From: Bacteroidota bacterium
GTDB lineage: Bacteria; Bacteroidota; Bacteroidia; AKYH767-A; 2013-40CM-41-45
NCBI GenBank assembly: GCA_016721305.1
Contig: JADKIH010000001.1
Coordinates: 1-64,000, forward strand
Length of the DNA stretch: 64,000 nt
Reading direction: 5' to 3'
In this document: one piece after another, positions 1 to 9,200 of the stretch
Position numbering within the stretch: position 1 is the first letter of the stretch
Layout of the letters: the number at the start of each line of letters is the position of its first letter
Made by a program: the position numbers and the translations under genes
Notes under the pieces: generated by a model
The model's database searches: none
Seen by the model: only the letters and a program-made list of their open reading frames with translations
Told to the model about the DNA's origin: nothing

Positions 1-53
1 GATTAATCAGAATAGAGTTAGTTTCAACCAAAATTACCACTAACCAAACTTCA

Positions 54-2097
54 ATGAAAACAATCTTACTTTCTCTGGTCATCGGTTTGATTTTCATTTC
101 CACCTCAGCTTATGCGCAATGCACATTTAATAATGCTACAAGTTGCGCTTGCAAGAACGGATCTTCCGGTGCGATCTTCTTCCCGACATCCTGCATCTCC
201 CGGTATGGCATTCAGAATTATTCAGGAGGCCCGACTGAATACCCGCAAACAGTTGCAGGCGCCGATAACGGACTACTACGTAAACCGGATCTACGCAGAA
301 CATCAGTTACGGACCTTTGACTGTTGAAGCAGGGAAAGCGGGTAATCGTTGGTATGTATGCGGCACCGACTTTGGACGTTTAGCGCTCCTGCTTACCCAA
401 TCATTAGCTTCCAAAATGGAAGTAGCAAAACAAATTTATTGGCAAGAATTTATCATAAAGATCACAGCAATGACCTACTATGATCAGATAGCCGGCGCTA
501 TGACTTACGAGCAAGTATGCACGTGGATGATTGAGAGTATGTCACTGAGAATAGAAGATCCAACAGATCCGAATCCACTGCACTGGAGTGTTGTTGGCTG
601 GGGTCATAAACAATCGTTTTGTTTGATGGATTACGGAACATGCTCTTACTACAACGGACATTGTCGTGACGATCAATCTGTATTTAACGCCGGAACAATC
701 TTATTGAATTCCGACTTCCCTAATTTCGGACTAAGCGGCAGGTGGCTGCTCTGATGTTGAGCAAGGTTGTTCTGTAGGATATACCGACATCTATAGCGAA
801 AGTCTGAACGGCATGTTTATCGAAATCCCACCGGGTACATGCAATGGTGACTATTGGATCGTTTATGAAATCGATCCGCATAATTATTTCCTAGAGTCAG
901 ATGAAACAAATAATGTGACGCTGATGCCATTCACATTAACACAACAGAATGCTCCCGGAAATCCTGTCGCTACAATCTCTGCCGATCAGAATACTGTTAT
1001 TTGCGGGAATGATTCATTAACGCTTACTGCAAATGCCGGACTAAGTTATCTCTGGTCAAATGGCGCAACGACTCAAAGCATTCGCGTTGGTGCGGGAACT
1101 TATTCCGTTGAAGTAAACAGTTATTGCGGAATTGCAACTTCGGATCCTATCACCGTAACTGCCCTACCTGCACCTGCTGTTCCTGTTATCACTGACGACA
1201 CTATTTGCAACGGATATCAAGGGACACTCTACGCTACCGGTAATAACATAACCTGGTATGATGCCACGAACTTACAGGTTGGCACAGGAAATTCATATAC
1301 GACCCCTGTACTGATTTCATCAGCTTCTTACTATGCCATCGATCAGGCTGCCACTTCCGGCACGATTGCTCACGGAGAAAGGCAGATAGTCTTGGCGGCG
1401 GCGGATACTTTACAGGAATTCAGTATCGACTTTCGATGCATTAAAACCGTTCGTCTTAAAATCAGTCGAAGTGTTTGCAAGTGGCGATGGAAGCAGAACT
1501 ATCGAACTCTATAATAGCAGTGGCATCGTTCTTCAATCCGGCACTTACTTTATTCCAAACGGTCCTTCACGTGTAAATCTGAATTTCAACGTTCCTCCGG
1601 GCACTGCTCTTCGATTAGGAGCAACCGGTACACCGAATCTCTGGAGAAATAACACCGGTGTCGTATATCCATACACTGTAACTGATACATTATCGATTAC
1701 CGGATCTAGTGCAGGTGCTACTTATTACTACTTCTTCTACGACTGGGAAATAGAAGTTGGAGGCGGTGTTTGCAACAGCTTACCTGCTCTTGCCAACGTT
1801 ATTGTAACTCCGTGCACCGGTATAGATCCCGCTGCCGATCTTACGGCGAATCTCTCCGTTTACCCGAATCCTTCTACCGGAATATTCAACGTGAACCTTA
1901 TCCTTCCGGGTGCCGGATCAGATGTAGAATTCTCGATTTTCGATCTGACAGGAAGAAATCTCTTCCGACAAATCGAAAGAAACATTTCGGGAGAATATAT
2001 TAAGGTGATGGACCTTTCCGGTTTCGCAAAAGGAATTTACGAGCTGTCTGTTGTAATCGAAGGAAGAAAATATATCCGTCGAATAGATATTCATTAA
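54..2097 (+). pseudogene. Secreted lysyl-oxidase-like protein with T9SS sorting domain, disrupted by several frameshifts
   Basis: The first ATG starts a clear signal peptide ending in AYAQ. The product then follows the bacterial lysyl oxidase pattern across three reading frames: a CACKNGSSG-type start, QNYSGGPTEYPQT, GHKQSFCLMDYGTCSYYNGHC, then SGYTDIYSE-like and ESDETNNVT segments. The block order is 54-320, 317-754, 813-1514 and 1471-2097. Lysyl oxidases are copper/quinone amine oxidases that deaminate lysine side chains. The copper-binding histidine segment is scrambled near 500-540, where HVDD and EYVTLR can only be read by changing frame. Downstream are an Ig-like segment and a beta-sandwich segment (about 1420-1750), then a type A T9SS sorting domain (VYPNPSTGIFNV about 1858, ending RRIDIH). 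Export by T9SS to the surface or medium is expected. At least four frameshifts are needed, so this is either a true pseudogene or an error-rich assembly. The family assignment is firm; the functional state is unknown. Confidence 0.72.
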
Positions 2098-2120
2098 TCA
2101 CTCTTACGTCAAACTGATTT

Positions 2121-3221
2121 ATGACAGGCACTAATTCTATCAATGCAAAGCGTGATTATGGAAAGTGGCGCGCAATAACTCTTGGCACGGTTTATCTCCT
2201 AATGGGCTTGCACATTGCTCATTGGAAATTGGCCGGACGAACGCTTGCTCCACTCGAGTTCAACGAAGTATTATATACTGTCCATCTGGGAATCATTACT
2301 GCGGGTTTCATTTTTATGGGACTCACAATTATTGCTACGCTCATTTTCGGACGATTCTTCTGCTCGTGGATGTGTCATATGCTCGCCTTACAGGATGGTT
2401 GCGCATGGTTACTCAGTAAAGTCAATATTAAACCGAAACATATTCGTTCAAGAACGCTGTTATACCTTCCATTCGCAGCTGTTCTTTATTTATTTCTTCT
2501 TCCTCAAATTGAGAGAGCAATGACGGGACAACCGCCTGTATCATTTCATATCGCTCAGGACGCAGAAGGATGGGCTTCATTTATGACGAACGACCTCTGG
2601 AGAAATCTGCCTTCAGTCGGTATTACCTTATTTACATTCGTGATCTGTGGCGGACTTACAGTTTACGTATTAGGCACGCGCAGTTTTTGCTATTATGGCT
2701 GTCCGTACGGAATGGTCTTCGCTCTGGCAGATCGCGTCGCACCCGGTAAAATTAAACTGACAGGTAATTGCACTGAATGCGGTAAATGCACCGCTGCCTG
2801 CACTTCTCACATTCAAGTAATGAAGGAGGTAAATCAATTCGATCGTGTAGTGGATCCGAATTGCCTCAAAGACCTCGACTGCATTCAAGTCTGTCCTGAA
2901 GATGCGCTCTCGTTTGGAATGGCTAAACCTGCCGGATTTGCTTCTCTTAAAAAGAAAGATGGTTTTAAAAAGCAGTATGATTTTTCAATTGCCGAAGATA
3001 TCTCTCTGGCTTTACTAACGTTCGTCTTCATTACTATTTATCGTGGCTTGTACGATACTATCCCCTTCCTCCTCGCCATTGCATTTGGAATTCTCTTTTC
3101 ATTTGGATGCATTATTATGTGGCGCGTTCTTAAAAAAGAATATGTACGATTCGGTCATTACACTTTGAAACAGTCATTCGAATTACAAAACATGGTAAAA
3201 TTTATCTGGCAGCTATGTTAA
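2121..3221 (+). CDS. Membrane-bound polyferredoxin, NapH/CcoG-like 4Fe-4S protein
   Basis: A 366-residue integral membrane iron-sulfur protein. Hydrophobic helices lie at about 18-38, 52-76, 112-130, 163-186 and 300-340. Two CxxxC motifs at the membrane edge (C81/C85 in FFCSWMC and C190/C194 in FCYYGCP) are typical of the NapH/CcoG/RdxA family. They are followed by ferredoxin ligands C217, C220, C223 and C227. The second ferredoxin motif reads C248-x5-C254-x3-C258-P, with Asp251 where the family normally has a cysteine, so one 4Fe-4S ligand is missing or replaced by aspartate. Proteins of this family pass electrons between the quinone pool and periplasmic partners or help assemble oxidases. 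The gene opens a run of respiratory genes up to 5896. Its last residues look out of frame: the +1 frame near 3180-3215 reads on smoothly into the TPR gene, so the two may be one fused protein. Confidence 0.8.
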   Translation: MTGTNSINAKRDYGKWRAITLGTVYLLMGLHIAHWKLAGRTLAPLEFNEVLYTVHLGIITAGFIFMGLTIIATLIFGRFFCSWMCHMLALQDGCAWLLSKVNIKPKHIRSRTLLYLPFAAVLYLFLLPQIERAMTGQPPVSFHIAQDAEGWASFMTNDLWRNLPSVGITLFTFVICGGLTVYVLGTRSFCYYGCPYGMVFALADRVAPGKIKLTGNCTECGKCTAACTSHIQVMKEVNQFDRVVDPNCLKDLDCIQVCPEDALSFGMAKPAGFASLKKKDGFKKQYDFSIAEDISLALLTFVFITIYRGLYDTIPFLLAIAFGILFSFGCIIMWRVLKKEYVRFGHYTLKQSFELQNMVKFIWQLC

Positions 3222-4075
3222 TCTTACTTATTCTTTCTATACACAGCGCTTACATTCATACTTATACTTACTTAGGAGAAAAACAGTACAGCACCATTTT
3301 AAAAAACCAACAAAATGGAGTGAGCACCGATCAAGCGATCCTGAATTCTTCACTTGAGAATCTCACTATTGCCGATAAATATGGCTTGTGGCATCAGGGA
3401 AGTCTGCAACGAGAGCTTGCCGCATTAAACATGCTCCTGAACAATTTGCCGGATGCTGAAAAATACCTTCGTCGGATGCTGGATAAAATTCCGGATGATC
3501 TCGAAGGTCAGCTGAAACTCGGAAAAATGCTCATACTGCAAAAACAAAATGAAGAAGCTGAAGTTCATTTAAAACTTGCAATCGCAGCTGAAGCAATTAC
3601 TCCAAGAGAAAAGCACTTAAAAGCAGAAGCTGAACTTTCGCTCGGCCATTTGAAAGAACAAAACAACTTCCCTTCCGAAGCCTTACCACTGTATCAGGCA
3701 GCATTTAAAGACGACTCCGAAAATCCGGAAATAAAATTGGCACTGGGAGTGTTTTACACACGGACCGGAAAACTTTCCGAAGCAGAACCATTACTTAAAG
3801 ACGCACTTGTCTACTATCCAAATTCAGCTATGATTGAAAATAATCTGGCTATCACTTACATGGGGCTAAAACGTTTGCCCGAAGCACAAAGTCATTTTGA
3901 AAAAGCAAATCAGCTACAACCCGGAAATTTGCAAGTGATGTACAATCTAGCTATGCTTAAATACACTAACGGACAAAAAGAGGAAGCCCGTGCTGCGTTA
4001 GAACAAATATTGATTTCACATCCTGATCATAAAAATGCGCGATTAGCATTGCAAATGATGGATGAAAAAAAATAA
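3215..4075 (+). CDS. TPR-repeat protein, probably the C-terminal part of a polyferredoxin-TPR fusion
   Basis: The 286-residue product begins with a hydrophobic segment (LILLILSIHSAYIHTYTYLG) and continues as tandem tetratricopeptide repeats at about 65-280. Repeat signatures include LPDAEKYLRRML, GKLSEAEPLLKDAL and GLKRLPEAQSHFEKA. TPRs are protein-protein interaction scaffolds. The start overlaps the preceding polyferredoxin by seven bases in another frame. Translating this frame upstream gives ITKHGKIYLAAMLILL, which joins smoothly to a transmembrane helix. This suggests a frameshifted single gene (2121-4075) whose TPR domain faces the periplasm and docks cytochromes such as the one encoded next. 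That docking role is inference from gene order; the TPR fold itself is clear. Confidence 0.8.
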   Translation: MLILLILSIHSAYIHTYTYLGEKQYSTILKNQQNGVSTDQAILNSSLENLTIADKYGLWHQGSLQRELAALNMLLNNLPDAEKYLRRMLDKIPDDLEGQLKLGKMLILQKQNEEAEVHLKLAIAAEAITPREKHLKAEAELSLGHLKEQNNFPSEALPLYQAAFKDDSENPEIKLALGVFYTRTGKLSEAEPLLKDALVYYPNSAMIENNLAITYMGLKRLPEAQSHFEKANQLQPGNLQVMYNLAMLKYTNGQKEEARAALEQILISHPDHKNARLALQMMDEKK

Positions 4076-4101
4076 GCAAAACAAAAACACATTCATTAAA
4101 A

Positions 4102-4524
4102 GTGAAAATTCGAAACTACGTTTTTCTTTCAACCGTACTTTTTAGCACAGGACTATTTGTTTTTAGCACAGTCCGGGTGGGATATTCTCAATCTCCCCCG
4201 TGGACAGCGCCGGCTTATGTCGATACGATAAAAAATCCTATAGCTTTTAATCAATCAGAAAAAAACGAAGCAATTAAATTATACAACAGTACCTGTTGGG
4301 CTTGCCATGGTTTGGACGGAAAGGGCAATGGACCCGCTGCGGTTAACATGAAAATCAAACCGGCCGACCATACAAGCAGAAAAGTGCAAGGTGAGAGCGA
4401 CGGTTCATTATTCTGGAAAATATACATGGGCCGGGGCGACATGCAACCTTACCTGAAAGTTCTTTCCGTAAAACAGCGATGGGCACTGGTACATTACATC
4501 CGTTCTCTTGCGCAGAAAAAGTAA
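4102..4524 (+). CDS. Periplasmic monoheme class I cytochrome c
   Basis: The product has 140 residues and starts at GTG; no ATG fits before the hydrophobic signal segment (residues 5-24). It has a single heme-attachment motif CWACH at 65-69 and a probable distal Met ligand at M114 (GRGDMQPYL). The C-terminal helix LSVKQRWALVHYIRSLA is typical of small class I cytochromes. It closely resembles the cytochrome encoded at 40494-40919, with the same DGxLFxK...WAxVxYxRxL core, so the window holds two paralogous electron shuttles, each downstream of a different membrane iron-sulfur module. It lies 26 bases after the TPR gene and just before the DUF5777 gene, so is likely co-transcribed. Confidence 0.85.
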   Translation: MKIRNYVFLSTVLFSTGLFVFSTVRVGYSQSPPWTAPAYVDTIKNPIAFNQSEKNEAIKLYNSTCWACHGLDGKGNGPAAVNMKIKPADHTSRKVQGESDGSLFWKIYMGRGDMQPYLKVLSVKQRWALVHYIRSLAQKK

Positions 4525-4547
4525 TCACGTACTTACACACTAAATGT

Positions 4548-5493
4548 ATGAACTATTCATTTTACTCGCTGAAAAAAAATCTGAAGTTTAGTCTGCTGAT
4601 AGTTCTGAATTTCTTGGCAACTGCTTCTGTTGCTCAAGTTGACCCTTTTGCAGAAAACCCTTTGGTAACAGATGCCTTTGCATCAACAACTCTCATAAAT
4701 ACACAGACTACATTCATGCCTGCAAAAGAAGGCTGGGAATTCAACATCCGACACCGCTTTGGTGCTGTTAAAGCTGATCGCACTTTTATCAAAAACTTCC
4801 TGGGTACCGATTTAGTTGCCAATATTCGCTTCAGCGCTATTTTCCCGATCGGAGATAAAACTTTTTTAGGTATCGCCAGAACAAAATACGGAAAAAGCTG
4901 GGAGCTGGAATTTAAGCGTGCTTTAATAACGCAAACAACGGATCATCGCATACCGGTCACCCTCGGATTTTTACTTCAATGCAGTATGCAATTCCGACGA
5001 TTTTCCGGTACTGTCAAAATATGCATTTTGGAGTGACGGAATTACCCCATTCCAATATTCATTCAAACATCGACTCACCTACTCGACTCAAATTTTAATC
5101 TCAAGAAAATTCGGCAAAGCGTTTTCTGTTGAGCTGAATCCAATTCTGGTTTATCGAAATTTGGTTCTGCCGGGAGAAGACAATCATACCTTAAACCTTT
5201 CTACGGCTCTCAGTTACCGCATATCTGACAAAGTTGGATTGCTGGCTGAATATGGTTATCGTTTTAACAACCGACCTGCAGATGGTTTATATCCCGTTTC
5301 TCTCGGTATCGAGTTCTCAACAGTAGGACACTCATTTCAACTCATTGTTTCTTCTGTAGGCGATCTGGCTGATCCGGCTATTTATTCGAATAAAACTACA
5401 GACTATAAACACAAAGAATTCATTCTGGGCTTCAATATCAAACGCACCTTCTGGTATAAAAAACAACAAGTCAATGCTACAAAGACGAACTAA
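4548..5493 (+). CDS. DUF5777 family outer-membrane beta-barrel protein, frameshifted
   Basis: The ATG at 4548 begins MNYSFYSLKKN, a signal peptide ending ASVAQ. The mature protein shows alternating beta-strand patterns (EGWEFNIRHRFG, LGIEFSTVGHSFQLIVSS) and the DUF5777 signature near the C-terminus (GDLADPAIY..., FILGFNIKRTF). The reading frame changes around 4970: the first frame ends at 5036, while the second reads FNAVCNSDDFPVLSKYAFWSD and continues without a stop to 5493. One lost base explains this. DUF5777 proteins are common in Bacteroidota and have no established biochemical role. Here the gene sits between two cytochrome c genes and overlaps the next by 20 bases, so a role in an envelope redox complex is plausible but unproven. 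Confidence 0.72.
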
Positions 5494-5896
5494 ATACAAA
5501 CACGTACATACACTTTGGATCGCCGGATTGTTGTTCTTACTGATCAATGGCTGCGCAAAAGATGAAGGTCCATTCATCGTAAAGCCGGTTAAATTGCCGG
5601 GAGATACGTTACTCTCGCTTACAACCGACATTCAACCAATCTTCGATTCGCATTGCATCCGTTGCCATAATCAATCACATCCCTTTCTGGATCTTCGCGA
5701 CGGCTATTCATACAATCAACTTCTATACACCGGCCATTTAGCACCCTATGTCGATACCGTAAATCCGGAAAACAGCATATTGGTCGGACGACTTCGTGGA
5801 GTTGAATATCCGATTATGCCTCCGGATGGAGATCACCTGCTTCCTGCAACCATTGATAGCATTGTGCTTTGGATGGCCGAAGGTGCGAGAGAATAA
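5474..5896 (+). CDS. Cytochrome c-type lipoprotein
   Basis: The 140-residue product has a lipoprotein signal (lipobox LINGC with the lipidated cysteine at residue 27). It has one heme motif, CIRCH at 61-65, in the context IQPIFDSHCIRCHNQSHPFLDLR. That arrangement is typical of single-domain cytochromes often annotated as planctomycete-type cytochrome C or c-type cytochrome domain proteins. The downstream stretch PIMPPDGDHL supplies a likely Met ligand, followed by a short C-terminal helix (IDSIVLWMAEGA). The gene overlaps the DUF5777 gene by 20 bases, which implies translational coupling. The protein should be anchored to a membrane facing the periplasm, or to the cell surface. Its partner and substrate are unknown. 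Confidence 0.8.
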   Translation: MLQRRTKYKHVHTLWIAGLLFLLINGCAKDEGPFIVKPVKLPGDTLLSLTTDIQPIFDSHCIRCHNQSHPFLDLRDGYSYNQLLYTGHLAPYVDTVNPENSILVGRLRGVEYPIMPPDGDHLLPATIDSIVLWMAEGARE

Positions 5897-6234
5897 TCCG
5901 AGAGAGGCATTTCCCGAACTAATAGTACATATAAGGACTCGCCAATTTGGCTCGAAAAATGGCTGAAAATTTGACCGAAAAAGTGTACTTTTTCAGGTAA
6001 ACGCTGAAAAATCTGCAATGTTATATTTTCTTTAAAAAAATATGGTTTTTCACCACTTTTCAGCTCATTTTCACCAATAAAATAAGGAATTTTTGTTGAA
6101 TTTCTCTAGATTTGCTCTACCCTTGAATTAGGCAAATCCTGAATCGTTAAAAGTCACTTTTTAACCCTCAGGGTTACTTCACCAATGCAACGTATATACT
6201 TGCATTGGCAAATTCAAGAAGGCAAAAACATCGC
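5897..6234. other. Intergenic region before the giant adhesin gene
   Basis: This AT-rich gap carries no ORF with coding character. The only promoter-like element seen is TAGATTTG at 6107-6114, which fits the Bacteroidota -7 consensus TAnnTTTG, but no TTG sits at the expected -33 spacing. A TTG start at 6205 would extend the next protein by ten charged residues and is rejected in favour of the ATG at 6235, which directly precedes the signal peptide. Confidence 0.4.
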
Positions 6235-9200
6235 ATGAAATTTATCTGCAGACTTTTTATTGCCCAGCTCATTTTCTTCTTGAATAGCTTTTCCTCATTT
6301 GCACAAACCCTCATTATGAATGAGGTTTCCAATGGTCCTACCGGTAATCAGGAATATGTTGAATTTGTAGTTGTGAGCGACAGCGTTGTTTACGACTGCA
6401 ACAGCCCTACTCCTCCATGCATCGATATTCGCGGATGGATTTTCGACGACAATAGTGGTTATCATGGCGCCGATGGTATTGCCACCGGAGCTGTTCGCTT
6501 TTCACAAGATCCGCTTTGGTCGTGTGTGCCTCTCGGTACAATTATTCTTTTGTACAATGGAGCCGATCGTAATCCTGCTATTCCTCCCGATGATATCACA
6601 ATGGCAGATAACAACTGTACGATTATCGCGCCGATCAATAACACTGCTCTTTACGAAAGCAATCTCACGACACCAGGAGCCGTAGCTTGTTCTTATCCTG
6701 CTACGGGCTGGACACCCGGAGGAAACTGGAACTACACCGTGCTTGCCAATCCCGCCGATTGTGCACGTATCGTAAACCTTGCCGGCTGCGAAGTGTTTTC
6801 ACTCTGCTACGGAACGGACTCGTTGAATAATCTCATTTACTTTTCCGGTGCAGGCGGACAAACTTGCTGGTACTTCAACGGAGTTGATCCGATGAATCAA
6901 GCTAACTGGACACGGGGTAGCGCAAGCCCTTCACCAGGCGATCAAACTCCTGGCCTTCCGAATAACGCAGCTAATGCTGCCTACATCGGACAATTCAACA
7001 ACAATTGTCAGCCAATCACACCGATCAACGTTACAGCTTCTTCAACTGCCTCTAATTGCACTTGTAACGGAACAGCTACTGCTACTGCAACGGGATCAAT
7101 TCCGGGATATACTTATACTTGGTACGATGCGACTTTTAATCCGATCGGACAAACAACCGTAACAGCAACAGGATTGTGTCCGGGTACATATTATGTGATC
7201 GGAACTTCACATATCGGTTGTCCTGATACAGCAATGGTAACCATTACCAACCCAAGCGTTGTCACACAAACCATCAACTCTTCAACTGTCTGCGCCGGTG
7301 CTTCTGCTACTCTCACTTCGACTCCTTCCGTTGCAGGTGGTACATATGCGTGGACTCCCGGAGGTGCAACATCAGCAAGCATCACTGTGAATCCTGCAGC
7401 TACAACAAATTACACTTGTACCTATACTTATGGCGGTTGCTCTACAACAACTTCATCCGTTGTTACTGTGAATCCACAACCGACAGTAAGCGCAAACAGC
7501 GCAACGATTTGCTCAGGCTCTTCAACAACGTTACTCGCTTCTCCTTCTATCGGTGGCGGAACTTTTCATGGTCACCGGGAGGACAAACAACGAATAATAT
7601 TTCTGTTAATCCTGCTGCTACGACAACGTACACGGTAACTTATACGCTTGCAGGTTGCCCGGCAACAGCAACTTCTACAATCACTGTAAATCCATTGCCA
7701 ACCGTTTCCACAAATGCATCGACAATTTGCGCCGGAGGTAGCGCAACGATAACGGCAAGCCCGTCGACTGCAGGAGGAACTTTCCTCTGGAATCCGGGTG
7801 GGCAAACATCGGCAAGTATTACCGTGAATCCGGCTTCTACAACTACTTATTCAGTCACCTACACGCTCAGCGGTTGCTCTGCAACAACTTCTAGCGCGAT
7901 CACCGTAAATCCGCAACCGACCGTTGCCGTAAACTCTTCTACCATCTGCAATGGTGCAAGCTCTACACTAACTGCTACACCATCAATTGGAGGTGGCACA
8001 TACAGTTGGACTCCGGGAGGATAAACTTCTTCATCGATCACGGTAAATCCGACAAGCACTACTACATATTCCGTTACATATACGCTCGCCGGATGCTCTG
8101 ATACAAATACCGGATTAATTACCGTCAATCCTCAGCCAACGGTTTCAGCCAATACTTCCACAATTTGTGCAGGAGCAAATGCAACTTTAACTGCTTCGCC
8201 TTCGATTGCCGGCGGAACATACAGCTGGACACCGGGTGGACAAACGACGGCATCAATATCGGTTAGTCCTGCATCGAGCACTTCCTATTCTGTTACCTAT
8301 ACACTCGCAGGCTGCACAGCTTCTGCAGTGAGTGCTATTACTGTTAATCCACAACCAACTCTTGCTGTCAACTCTTCTACAATTTGCGATGGCGCAAGCT
8401 CGACATTAACTGCTACACCTTCGATTAACGGAGGAACGTTTGCATGGACACCGGGAGGACAAACGAGTGCTTCCATCACGGTGAACCCAACAACAACTAC
8501 GACTTATTCTGCGACATATACCTTAACAGGATGTACTGCTAATTCAGCAGGAACTATCACTGTGATTCCGAATCCGGTCATCAGCATTAACTCACCGACA
8601 ATTTGCGCCGGACAAAGCGCTACACTCACTGCCGGTGGCGGAACTACTTATTCCTGGAATACCGGACCTACAACTAATTCAATCAATGTTACTCCGGCAT
8701 CAACGACAACGTATATCGTCACAGGAACGACGAACGGTTGTTCGTCGACGGCAAGTTCAACTGTTACCGTGAATCCGCTTCCGGTATTAAATGTAAACTC
8801 GCCGACAATTTGCGCAGGTCAAAGTGCAACATTAACTACAACGGGCGCTACATCTTACAGCTGGGATATCGGATCAACAGTAAATCCACTAACAGTTTCG
8901 CCATCGGGCACAACAAGCTATACAGTCACAGGTACAACAAGCGGATGCTCATCTTCAACTACTGCAACGGTTACAGTAAATCCATTACCTATTGTCAATG
9001 TTAACTCAACGACAATTTGTAACGGACAAAATGCCACACTGACTGCTAGCGGAGCATCTTCTTATTCGTGGAACACCGGAGCCGCAGCGAATCCAATCAC
9101 CGTTACTCCGACAACAACCACAAGCTACATTGTAACCGGAACAACAAATGGTTGCTCATCTACGGCCAGTTCAACTGTTACTGTGACAGCCTTACCTGTT

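Noticed and set aside
7191..8479. Minus-strand ORFs rich in valine across the giant adhesin repeats
   Set aside because: Antisense shadows of the repeated Thr/Ser/Gly-rich plus-strand coding sequence.
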